Below are positions 13,007 through 22,050 of a stretch of 64,000 nucleotides of DNA, piece by piece. The stretch lies in contig NC_133158.1 of the NCBI RefSeq assembly GCF_040802235.1, positions 36,894,001 through 36,958,000 on the forward strand, in the 5' to 3' direction. The notes beneath the pieces are model-generated. The model made no database searches. It was not told the DNA's origin and saw only the letters and a list, made by a program, of their open reading frames with translations. The translations under genes and the position numbers were made by a program. The DNA comes from Manis javanica (Eukaryota > Chordata > Mammalia > Pholidota > Manidae). The number at the start of each line of letters is the position of its first letter. Position 1 is the stretch's first letter.

Positions 13007-13250
13007 ATGGGATCTGGCCCCTCCGTTCCCACAGATTCATCGCTGGGGTGCTTACTCAATAATCTAAAGCCCCTCTACTTCACTCCAGACCTCAAACCTT
13101 TTAAGCTTGTTCACTACTGTAATGATATCTGGCCACAATATTCCTTGGACAATCAGTCCAAATGGCCCCCAATGGCTCTTTAGATCCTAAAATTCTCCAC
13201 GACTTATACAACTTCTGTGAGCGTACAGGCAAATGGAAAGGGATCCCATA
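13007..13250 (+). pseudogene. Provirus B gag, 5' part (matrix), cut by insertion of provirus A
   Basis: The ATG at 13007 opens a typical ERV1 matrix beginning Met-Gly (a myristoylation site), followed by an 'SLGCLLNNL' helix block and a 'WPQYSLDNQSKWP' block. A frameshift in a C-run near 13165 leads to an early stop at 13181-13183; matrix-like sequence resumes in the next frame. At 13250 the gene is interrupted by the 5' LTR of provirus A and continues at 20362. Matrix targets assembling Gag to the membrane. Broken twice, it cannot make Gag. Confidence 0.85.
13246..13250 (+). repeat. Target-site duplication of provirus A, left copy (CCATA)
   Basis: CCATA directly precedes the 5' LTR of provirus A and recurs exactly after its 3' LTR (20362-20366). 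Five-base duplications fit an ERV1 integrase. This fixes the insertion point in the gag gene of provirus B. Confidence 0.9.
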
Positions 13251-13499
13251 TGAAGGGTCCCCACCAGTAAGATGGCAAACTTCCGGCTTCTCTTCGGGGT
13301 CCTCAGTTCCTGCTGGTGCCACCTGAAGCCCAATCACCTCTCGCCCCCCTCCCAATCCCAGCACCTAGCCAACAGCCACCAGCCCCGTAGAAGTGACACC
13401 TCAATCAATTCATGCCCCCTCCTATATAACCCAGCACCTTTCCCTAATAAAGCGGAACTCTCCGGTGAATTGCTGCTATGTGTCGCTCCTTTCCTTTCA
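13251..13499 (+). mobile_element. Provirus A 5' LTR (249 bp)
   Basis: Begins TGAAGGG and ends TTTCA, so it has TG...CA ends. It carries TATATAA near 13423 and AATAAA at 13446. It is the same length as the 3' LTR (20113-20361) and differs from it at 6 positions by my alignment (about 2.4%). That is a young pair for such a broken internal region. In the 3' copy the TATA box reads TATGTAA. Confidence 0.95.
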
Positions 13500-13500
13500 T

Positions 13501-13518
13501 TGGTGCCGAAACCCGGGA
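13501..13518 (+). other. Provirus A primer binding site, tRNA-Phe
   Basis: TGGTGCCGAAACCCGGGA is an exact complement of the 3' end of mammalian tRNA-Phe including CCA, one base after the LTR. A tRNA-Phe primer is the naming feature of the ERV-F/HERV-F group, which includes ERV-Fc. Confidence 0.9.
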
Positions 13519-14206
13519 GACGGGACACCCCAACTGGGCCCCGTCTTCCCCCGACACCAGCAGCAGCTTGCCCTCGTCCTCTTTTTCCGGTGCTGGCTCA
13601 TCACACTCACCACTCCTCTCTGGCCTTTAGGTAAGTTTTCCCCCCGGAGTGGGCCACTCTTCCCCGAGCTATCGCAGTGCCATTGACCGTGATCGTCCGG
13701 CAAGGCCCTGACGCTCGGGGATGAGGAGGGAACGCTCCCCGCCTCAGGCCTTCACGGCTGCGTCGGACCCTCAGGCCCCTCCCCAAACAGCCATAAATCC
13801 CCGCCTCAAGCCTTTACGGCTGCGGCGGACGCTCAGGCCCCTCCTCCGACAGTCATAAATCCCCGCATCAGGCCTTCACGGCTGCGGTTGACTCTCAGGC
13901 ACCCCCCTCCCAACAGCCATAAACGAGGTGACTCCTTTGTAGATGAGAACGCTCCCTTTCCCCCCCCTCCTCCTTCTGCTCCGTCCGCCGAAAATGCCTA
14001 GCGCTAGGTACCTCGTGACTACGGCACTCTGCCTTCTTAGGGAAGTCTGGGTGACGACCCACACTTCCCAAGAAATTCCGACTCATACGAGTTTCCGCAG
14101 ACCACCAAGGATCATCGGGGACGCCCTTTGTCTCCTTGTGGTCTGCTTCCAGTCCGAGGATCTCCGTTCGTCTTCCCCTGTTTGTCTCCTTCTCTGTCCT
14201 TTAGCC
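13519..14206 (+). other. Provirus A 5' leader
   Basis: GC-rich leader between the primer site and gag. It should hold the splice donor and packaging signal, which I cannot place with confidence. Its centre is a three-copy tandem repeat (separate entry). A pyrimidine-rich stretch ending in TTTAG lies just before the gag ATG. Confidence 0.7.
13737..13922 (+). repeat. Three tandem copies of a 62-bp unit in the provirus A leader
   Basis: Units start at 13737, 13799 and 13861. Each opens CCCCGC-TCA-GCCTT-ACGGCTGCG and ends near CATAAA. They are clearly alike but not identical, each with several substitutions. They sit where gammaretroviral RNA packaging structures usually lie. Confidence 0.9.
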
Positions 14207-14729
14207 ATGGGAGCCTCCTCATCCCTCCCTGAAAGTTCACCTCTTGAATGCCTGCTTAAGCATCTGGCTACCCTCTCCCTGATGCCTGATATAAAACCAA
14301 AACTTCTCCATAAATATTGCTCCCAAGATTGGCCGACATACCCCCTAGACAATAAAAACCAATGGCCTGCAGGGGGAACTCTTGATCCTAACATCACTCG
14401 CGATCTTTTTAACTACTGCCAGCGCCTGAAAAAATGGAAGGAGATTCCCTATATCGAAGCTTTCTGCCTCCTCCTCTCCCCGCCCCCTCCCAAGTTCTCC
14501 TAGCCTGCAAGCCGCCGCCCCCGCAGAAGCCTCCCGTTCACTCCCTTCCCCTTCTTCTCCTACAACAGCCCTTCTCCCTTCCTCCCCAACCATTTCCTCC
14601 CCCATCTCACCTCCTCCACCTTCATTCCCTGCAGATTAAGCCTGAGCCTTTCAGCCCCCCTTTAACTAGGTCCCAAGAGCCTCCTCCGTCTTTGCCCTCA
14701 TCACCTGTTTCTCCCCTTTTAGGGACCAC

Positions 14730-15205
14730 CTTTGTCTTCTCACATGTTTGTAGGGAGAATGGGAAAGCACCTTCCCCCATGTCTGAACGCAGCATAGGAA
14801 AGCACAAGCTAGAGAACAACCGGTGCAGTCCTTAGAAGTTATCTGTCCACAAAAACATATCTTGCCAAGACTCCTCACTCTGAAAATAGGGAGACCTTGA
14901 AGATGTGTAGAAACACCGCCCCTGCTTCTAGCTATGCCCTTCCCCCACTTGCCGATGTGGCAGGAATAGAAAACAACGCATTCCATAAGCAATTAACTGG
15001 AGCCCTGCTGTAGCTCAGTAGAGCATGGGACTCTTAACCTCAGAGTCATGAGTTCAAGCCCAACTAAAGCAGCAGAGGCAAGCAGCTGGGCTACTAGCTG
15101 GCGACATGTGGGTCTGATTCTATCTTTCTTTATTTTCTTTGCCCCCCTTCTGCACTTCAGGACCTGCTCGACTAGGCACGGCTAGACTGCGTCACTCCCC
15201 CACAG
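14730..15205 (+). repeat. Insertion-like block inside provirus A gag
   Basis: The gag proline-rich sequence breaks off near 14730 and resumes near 15205. The two edges carry diverged versions of the same phrase (near 14645-14684 and 15212-15253, both ending CCC-AGAGCCTCC). The block does not look like gag. It contains the tRNA-like element at 15002-15070 and a pyrimidine-rich stretch (15118-15155). It could be a SINE with flanking sequence, or cellular sequence picked up by the virus. Confidence 0.5.
15002..15070 (+). repeat. tRNA-Lys(CTT)-derived sequence (SINE head or tRNA pseudogene)
   Basis: The sequence follows tRNA-Lys: TAGCTCAGTAGAGC (A box, one base short), an anticodon loop with CTCTTAA (anticodon CTT), and AGTTCAAGCCC (B box). 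The 5' and 3' acceptor ends do not pair, so it is not a working tRNA. The pyrimidine-rich tract 50 to 90 bp downstream suggests a tRNA-derived SINE, but I do not recognise the family. Confidence 0.6.
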
Positions 15206-16235
15206 ACTGAGCCAGAACCCTTCAGGCCCCCTCAGACTCAGTCCCGAGAGCCTCCCAAAATTATCGCCCCCCTCCGGGAAGTAGCAGGATCCGAAGGCAT
15301 CATGCGCATTCACGTCCCTTTCTCCTTAAGAGATTTAGCCTAACTAGAGAAATGCCTAAGTTCCTTTTCCACTGATCGCATGACATACATCAGGGAGTTT
15401 CAATAGACCCTCCAGTCTTACAGCCTCACACATCATGACATTTTCATGCTCCTGGCCAATACTCTCCTCCCTGAAGAGCGTAGACGAGTTTAGGACTTCG
15501 CCCAAATGCAGGCTACTGAAACCCACAGGACTGACCCCACCTATCCCCCTGGCCCCACTGCTGTCCCCGAACAAGACCCACACTGAAATTATAACACCGC
15601 CATGAGTCTCCGCTCTAGAGATATTTTTGCCTCCTGCTTAATAGCAGGTCTGAAAAAGGCAGCTTGTAAAGTAGTCAATTTTCAAAAGCTCCAAGACATA
15701 ATTCAAAAGAGAGATGAAATCCCCTCCGAGTTCTTAGACAGACTCACTCAAGCCCTATTACAGTATACCAGCCTGGACCCAGAAACACCTGAAGGAAGAC
15801 ATGTCCTTATGACATACTTCCTAGCTCAAGGCTACCCCGACATTAAAGCTAAACTCAAAAAGTTAGAACAGGGCCCCGCTACCCCACAGACTGAGATCCT
15901 AACAGTGGCCTTTAAAGTCTTCCATAAGCGGGAGGAGGAGAAAGAATGCCGTAAACAAAAGGCTGATCAGGCCAATTTCCAGATGTTGGCCCAGCTGATA
16001 AAACCACAACCTGGGCGCCCCTCTACAAACAAGCCCCCCAAGAGCTTGTTTCAAGTGCAGAAAAGAGGGACATTGGTCAAGGGTGTGCCCCTCCCCCAGA
16101 TCTCCTACCACCCCATGCCCCAGATGCCACAAAAAGGGCCACTGGGGGTCTGATTGCCCAACCACCCGAAGGGGAGGCTGGACGAACAACCCCCATCCTA
16201 AGCCCGCCGTAGTGGGGCTGGCAGAAGAAGATTGA

Positions 16236-16640
16236 CGGGGCCCGGGGGCTTCTCGCCCGACCATTTCCATCACCAAACAGGAGCCCAGGGTTACTTTAAC
16301 AGTAGACGGTCACCCCATCTCCTTCCTCCTAGATACAGGAGCCACCCTCTCAGTCTTGTGAGAATACCGGGGCCCTACCACACCAGCCATTACTCCTATA
16401 GTCAGAGTAGGAGGTAAACAGATTTTCCCATTAAATCCCCCACCCACCCTTTTATGCACAATCCAAGACAATCCCATACCTTTCTCCCACTCCTTCCTGG
16501 TTATGCCCCAGTGTCCCATCCCTTTATTAGGACGAGACATCCTTTCCCTCCTCCACGTTTCCATAACTATATCCACTCCCACAGCCCCCAGTACTCCCTT
16601 TCTGATGGCCCTCATAGCCGACGACCCCTCTCTACCCAAT
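16236..16640 (+). pseudogene. Provirus A protease (pro), disrupted
   Basis: Follows the gag TGA (16233-16235) in the same frame. The aspartic protease active site LLDTGA is at 16326-16343, soon followed by a TGA stop (16358-16360). The later conserved 'HSFLVMPQCPIPLLGRD' block is near 16480-16535. The enzyme would cleave Gag and Gag-Pol. The same layout of TGA, about 30 residues, then DTGA occurs in provirus B. Confidence 0.8.
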
Positions 16641-18070
16641 GAAAGCTCTGGTTCTGCCCTCATACACCCTGTAAATCCCAAAGTTTGGGACATTACAAGC
16701 CCCTCCGTGGCCCTATGTCCCCCTGCCTCTATCAAATTATGTGACCCCTCTCAGTATATCTGTCAGGCCCAATACCCCCTAACCACTTCAGCCCTCATAG
16801 GCCTCCAACCCATCATTCAAGCAGACCCACTCACTCCCCATTTAATACCCCCATATTAGCTGTTAAAAAAACCAACGGATCTTGCCGCCTTGTCCAAGAC
16901 CTTCGCCTCATCAACATAGCCATTGTCCCTATGCATCCCTTAGTTCCAAATCCATACAGCCTCAGCATCCCACTTCTCAGTCCTAGATCTCAAAGACATA
17001 CCCCCATATTAGCTGTTAAAAAAAATAACGGATCTTGCCGCCTTGTCCAAGACCTTCGCCTCATCAACATAGCCATTGTCCCTATGCATCCCTTAGTTCC
17101 AAATCCATACAGCCTCAGCATCCCACTTCTCAGTCCTAGATCTCAAAGACCCATTTTTCTATCCCTCTAGACCCCTGCTTCCAAGATTTTTTCATCTTCA
17201 CCTGGATAGACCCATACACAAGACATTCTAAACAACTCACTTGGTCAGTTTTGCCACAAAGCTTCCAAGATAGTCCCCATATTTTTAGATAGGTCCTAGC
17301 TCAGGACCTCAAACAGTTTCATCATGATCACTCCAAGTCCACCTTATAATACATAGACAATCTTCTACTCTGCAGTCTCTCGTGGGAACAGTCTCAACTT
17401 GACACTGCCTCCCTACTTAACCTTCTAGCTTCCAGAAGTTACTGAGTATCCCCCGTCAAAGCTCAAATCTCTTCCCCTCCTATCACTTACCTCAGATTCC
17501 TTCTATCTCAACAAAGAAAGTCCATTACCTTAGACAGAAAATGGCTCCTCTCTGACCTGCCCATTCCCAAAACCAAGACAAAAATCCTTTCCTTTCTAGG
17601 CCCTTTCTAAGCCTAACTAGATATTTTAGAACGTAGATCCCTAACTTCTCCCTGCACCCTGTTGGCAAGACCCCTGTACAACCTCAGCAAGAGCCCCCCT
17701 AAAAAACCATTATCCTCCTCACCCCGACACTCCTTCATTAAGCTCCGTCAAGCCCTTGTAGAAGCCCCAGCTCTCCATCTTCCTGATTTGTCGAAGCCCT
17801 TCTCATTATACATTCATGAGAGGTCCAGTCAAGCTCTAGGAGTCCTAGGCCAATATGCTTTGCCCCAATAGCTTATATCTCCAAGCAATTAGACCCCACA
17901 GTTCAGGGATGGGCCCCCTGCCTACGAGCATTAGCTGCTAGACAGCTCTTGCAGAAAGAAGCTCATAAACTGACATTCAGAGCACCCCTTATCATTCTGT
18001 CCCCACATCATCTAAAAGATCTCTTAATCTACAAAAGTTTACAGACTCTCCCTCCCTCCAGACTCCTGAC
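16641..18070 (+). pseudogene. Provirus A reverse transcriptase, badly damaged; RNase H and integrase missing
   Basis: RT blocks are readable in changing frames: 'LVQDLRLIN' (16890 and again 17043), then a palm motif YIDN at 17350-17361 in place of Y-x-D-D, and an RT connection region at about 17640-18050 ('PFSLYIHERSSQALGVLGQ'). Many stops intervene. After about 18065 the sequence moves straight to env. RNase H and integrase, clearly present at the matching place in provirus B (23640 onward), are absent, an internal loss of very roughly 1.5-2 kb. The changed catalytic Asp, the duplication and the deletion each rule out function. Confidence 0.85.
16846..17151 (+). repeat. In-frame 153-bp tandem duplication in provirus A RT
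   Basis: Two head-to-tail copies, 16846-16998 and 16999-17151, are almost identical; the differences I see are in the A-run/CAACGG region and the last base. The unit spans the conserved 'PILAVKK...LVQDLR' RT block. 153 is a multiple of three, so frame is kept. Proviruses B and C have one copy. Confidence 0.95.
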
Positions 18071-18129
18071 CTTACTGTCCTCTTTCCTCCAAAATCCTGT
18101 TCACCCCCTTTGCCATCCATACCCGAATC

Positions 18130-19833
18130 ATGACTTTTTCCTCCTTTACTGCTCTCTCGCTTTTTTCCCTCATTCCTATTGTCTTCCCCACCACCCCAGC
18201 CTCCTTTGTATGGCGATTCAAAGTCAGACAGACTTACGCACAGCATCAAACAAAAGTTACTGCCCTCATTGCCACACCAGACTGCCCTCTGAAAAGCTGC
18301 TCTGAGCCTTTATACCTCCACTTTCCTCCCTCCACTGAAGCATTCACTAGCATCTACCCTTATTCTCCCTACCTCTGCTTCCTCTATGACCAAAGACAAG
18401 CCTATTGCAGGCGATGGCCAGATACCTACAGGAGATGTCCCTACTAGTCTTGCACCATTCACTACATGAGTAACTTCCAGTACCCACAGTATTACTCCTC
18501 CAACCATTTCATGAAATATCCCAATGGCTCATTCTCCTTATCAATCCCAGATCCCTGGGACTCTCGATGGGCTGCCAGAGTCACAGCCTCAGTTTACTAT
18601 GGGGGGTCCTTGACCCCCCACAGTACCCTTCATATCTCTCGAAAGTATGTTCCCTCTCATTCCCAGATCTCTCAAGTTGCATCAGATAGCAGACATTCCG
18701 AAAAAGTCATTATCCAAACTCTTGATAGCGCCTCTTCATCTTCTTATCCCCACCCCTCTTCCCATTTCTCCTACTCTTCATTACAGCTCATTCAGGACAC
18801 CACCATCTTTCTCAACCACACCCTTAACACAGCCAATTGTTTCTTGTGCGCATCACTACAGCGCCCACTGCTGGCCGCCGTGCCCCTTAATATTTCCAAC
18901 TACTCCTTCCATGCAGAAAGACAACCCCTCTGCCCCCTGGCAGACATACCCCTATGGGAACCAGAATACGCAGATAATCTCACCATCCACCACTGCGTAA
19001 GCCCAACTCCACCCCCTTCCAGCGCACTTCACTGCCTCTCTATCTACACCCCTACCTCTGGCTCTAAGACTTTGACGCAACCGGGACACTTCTTTTAGTG
19101 TAATAGCAGTCTTTTCAACTCACTGCCGCTCAACTCCGATACACCCTGCATTCTCGTCACCCTAATCCCACAGTTAACACTTTACAGCATGGCAGAATTC
19201 CTTGAGCTCCAACCTCCCTTGCCCTCGCGCACAAAAAGAGCTGCTTTCCTTCCCATCATGGTCAGTAGCTCTTTGATCACCTCAGCCATTGGGGCAGGGT
19301 TTTCGGGAGAAGCCTTGGGTCACTCTCTATAGGCAGTTAGAGATCTCAACGCCAAACTTGAGGGAGCCATGACATCCACTGCCTATTCTCTAACCTCTCT
19401 CCAAAGACAGGTCACTTCGCTAGCTAAAGTCACCCTTCAAAACCGGCAGGCCCTAGATCTGCTTACAGCCGAGAAGGGCGGCACCTGCGTCTTCCTCTGG
19501 GAAGAGTGCTGCTATTACATCAACGAATCCGGCATTGTAGAAACTGACATTACCAAACTCACCGACCTTGCCTCCAGTCTCCACTCTGCTTCCAATTCCA
19601 ACCAATTCTCGTCAATACTAACAAACCCCCTCCTCACCTGGCTCTGGCCCATTGCAGGCCCCATAATAATCATTCTTCTCGCCTGTCTCTTCTTACCCTG
19701 TATAATAAAGTTCATCAAATCCCAAGTCAGAAAAATCTCTAATCAAGCTTTCAACCAGCTTTTACTTAGGAACTACCAGCTTCTGGCCACAGAAGATCCC
19801 TCACCCTCACGTGACCTCCTCACCACACGCTGA
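18130..19833 (+). pseudogene. Provirus A env, one frame with three stops
   Basis: Env would mediate receptor binding (SU) and membrane fusion (TM). From the ATG at 18130 to the stop at 19831-19833 a single frame of 568 codons can be followed, with in-frame stops only at 18445, 19096 and 19330 and no frameshift. A hydrophobic N-terminus looks like a signal peptide. A furin-type site RTKR is at 19228-19239. TM has the conserved heptad/immunosuppressive-like block before a CX6CC motif (about 19486-19512), a hydrophobic membrane anchor (about 19635-19710) and a short cytoplasmic tail. This is far better kept than the gag and pol of the same provirus. The stops still prevent a full product. Confidence 0.88.
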
Positions 19834-20091
19834 GATGGACCCCTCTCTCCACTGGAAACTGTTCCTGGAAACAATAGCCGCAGACGCCTGGCTCCTGACA
19901 CCCATATCCTCTTGGCCAACCTATGGTTACAGGGAACCTTCATTGATTTCCAAACCTGAAGAAGTCCACATCTACTCGTCCTTACTGTGGGGAGTCCTAT
20001 GAACCCTTTCCTCCCAATCCTCAAGCCCTCACTCCCTTCTCCACCCCCGTTCAGCAGGAAGCAGCCAGAGAGAAAGCAACATCCACAAACC

Positions 20092-20112
20092 CATAGAGGA
20101 GAAAGGGGGGAA
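20092..20112 (+). other. Provirus A polypurine tract
   Basis: A purine run (AGAGGAGAAAGGGGGGAA) directly precedes the 3' LTR, the normal site for priming plus-strand DNA. Confidence 0.9.
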
Positions 20113-20361
20113 TGAAGGGTCCCCACCAGTAAGATGGCAAACTTCGGGCTTCTCTTCGGGGTCCTCAGTTCCTGCCGGCGCCACCTGAAGCCCAATCACC
20201 TCTCGCCCCCCTCCCAATCCCAGCACCTAGCCAACAGCCAACAGCCCTGTAGAAGTGACACCTCAATCAATTCATGCCCCCTCCTATGTAACCCAGCACC
20301 TTTCCCTAATAAAGCGGAACTCTCCGGTGAATTGCTGCTATGTGTCGCTCCTTTCCTTTCA
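20113..20361 (+). mobile_element. Provirus A 3' LTR (249 bp)
   Basis: TG...CA ended, same length as the 5' LTR. Differences by my alignment are six single-base changes and no gaps. Five of the six are C/T, A/G or C/A changes spread along the LTR and one is C/G. The AATAAA signal is kept. Confidence 0.95.
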
Positions 20362-20366
20362 CCATA
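20362..20366 (+). repeat. Target-site duplication of provirus A, right copy (CCATA)
   Basis: Exact match to 13246-13250; gag of provirus B continues from here in the same sense. Confidence 0.9.
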
Positions 20367-21730
20367 TATCCAGGCTTTCTCCTACCTCTGAACCAAGCTC
20401 TCTCTCTGTCCCCCCTGTAATCCTAAACACCTACTACTTGCCTTAAAGTCCTCACCCTCCAACAAACCAGACCCCACTTCATCTTCTGACTTTGACCCCA
20501 CTGATGAATCCCCACCCTACCAACTCCAAATCCCCATGGCACCTCCTCTTTCTCCTCCTCAACCACCCAGTCTGCATGGTGCTGCCGAAGAAACTGCCCA
20601 GCCTCCTCCCCCTCAATCCCCATCCAGTTTCCCATCACAAGCTCCCGTCAGGGGTGGGGCAACAATCCCACCTCCTCTACAGCAACCAGTTTCCCTCCCA
20701 TCCCAAGATCCCCTACCAAGCCCATCTGTCACTCGTTCTCGAACCCAGATCCTAGCCCCACTACGGGAAGTAGCTGGTACAGAGGGCGTCATTCGGGTGC
20801 ATGTCCCTTTCTCTCGCTCCAACCTATCTCAAATTGAGAAAAGATTAAGCTCTTTCACCTCCAACCCAGCTACTTACATAAAAGAGTTTCAGTACCTAAC
20901 TCAGTCGTATGATCTTACCTTTCATGATATTCACATGATCCTATCCAACCCACTTTTGCCCGAGGAGCGTAGGCGAGTCTGGGAACAGGCTAGAATTCAT
21001 GCTGATGAGGTTTGCCAAACTACTTCAGCTCATCCAACTGGTGCTAAAGCAGTTCCTGACCGAGACCCTAATTGGAACTATAATACGGCAGGGGGAGTCA
21101 CCAATCGAGATCAATTCATCACCTGTCTCATGGTGGGTCTCAGGAAGTCAGCCAATAAGGCCATTAACTATGAAAAACTCCAAGAGATTATTCAGGATAA
21201 AACTGAGTCCCTCTATATTCCTAGACCGCCTCACCAAAGCTCTTTTACAATATACAAACCCAGACCCTGAGACCCCAGATGGGAGACAATTATTAATGAC
21301 CTACTTCTTCACCCAGAGTTTCCCCGACATTAAGGCTAAACTTAGACGTCTAGAGAATGGACCATTAACTCCTCAAGCAGAAGTCCTGGCAGTGGCCTTC
21401 AAAGTGTATAATGGAAGAGATGAAAAGGCCCGCAAACAAAAATATCAAATGATGGCTAAGGCCTTTCAACCTACCCCAACCACTGGTGCTTGGGTATCCT
21501 CACTTCCTAAGAAGCAGCCAGGAGGGCCTCCTGGTCCATGCTTCAAATGTGGTCAAACGGGTCATTGGGCCAGAGCCTGCCCAAATCCCCGGAAGCCCCC
21601 TAGTCCATGCCTTAAGTGCCATCAGGAGGGACACTGGGCTGTTGACTGTCCTTGCACACCAAGAGGTGCCAGGCCATCCAGCTCTAACACTCCACACATA
21701 GACCTTCTGGGTCTGGCAACTGATGATTGA
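20362..21730 (+). pseudogene. Provirus B gag, 3' part (proline-rich, capsid, nucleocapsid)
   Basis: Continues gag after the insertion of provirus A. A long proline-rich region (20500-20750) leads to capsid: 'APLREVAGTEGVIRVHVPFS' near 20755-20815, then a capsid body open to 21270. A frameshift near 21210 moves the reading to the frame that carries the C-terminal capsid. Two perfect CCHC zinc knuckles follow (21539-21580 and 21608-21649), then a TGA at 21728-21730. Two open stretches (244 and 243 codons) overlap around the frameshift. This is the best preserved gag in the window, though split by provirus A. Confidence 0.9.
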
Positions 21731-22050
21731 GGGGGCCTGGGACTCCTACACCTGACCACTACCATCACTGTACAGGAGCCCAGGGTAACCATTGTGGTAG
21801 CAGGTAGGCCCATCTCTTTCCTTTTGGACACCGGGGCCACCTACTCAGTCCTGAAGGAGTTTTGGGGACCTACCTCCCTCTCACAGTCCTCTATAGTTGG
21901 GGTAGAGGGCACACCTCATCAACCTTTACAAACTCCCATGCTTCACTGCATCTTCAGAGGCATTGCCCTCTCTCACTCCTTTTTGGTAATTCCCCAGTGT
22001 CCCATCCCCGTTATGGGAAGGGACCTATTACACAAGGTTGGAGCTTCCAT
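21731..22050 (+). pseudogene. Provirus B protease (pro)
   Basis: Follows the gag TGA without a change of frame. The active site LLDTGA is at 21823-21840, then the 'HSFLVIPQCPIPVMGRD' block around 21975-22025. Protease and the start of RT share one open frame (21794-22624). The TGA/DTGA spacing matches provirus A, so gag and pro-pol were probably joined by readthrough of TGA. Confidence 0.85.

Larger units (their letters stand above)
14207..16235 (+). pseudogene. Provirus A gag (matrix, capsid, nucleocapsid), disrupted
   Basis: The ATG at 14207 opens an ERV1 matrix with an MGASSS myristoylation-type start, parallel to the matrix of provirus B. A proline-rich region follows. It is broken at 14501-14503 and holds an insertion-like block at about 14730-15205 containing a tRNA-like sequence. 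Capsid-like sequence resumes near 15260 ('APLREVAG'), with stops at several points. A 183-codon open piece (15602-16153) covers the C-terminal capsid. Two CCHC zinc knuckles of nucleocapsid (16047-16088 and 16116-16157) lie in another frame, the one that reaches the TGA at 16233-16235. Gag would build the particle and bind the RNA; this copy cannot be translated whole. Confidence 0.85.

Noticed and set aside
13737-13922. CRISPR-like array in the provirus leader
   Set aside because: The units are contiguous tandem copies without spacers.
13943-14206. In-frame extension upstream of the provirus A gag ATG
   Set aside because: This is leader sequence. The Met-Gly start at 14207 matches the parallel start in provirus B.
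15002-15070. A functional tRNA-Lys gene
   Set aside because: The acceptor stem does not pair and the D arm is short; better as SINE head or pseudogene.
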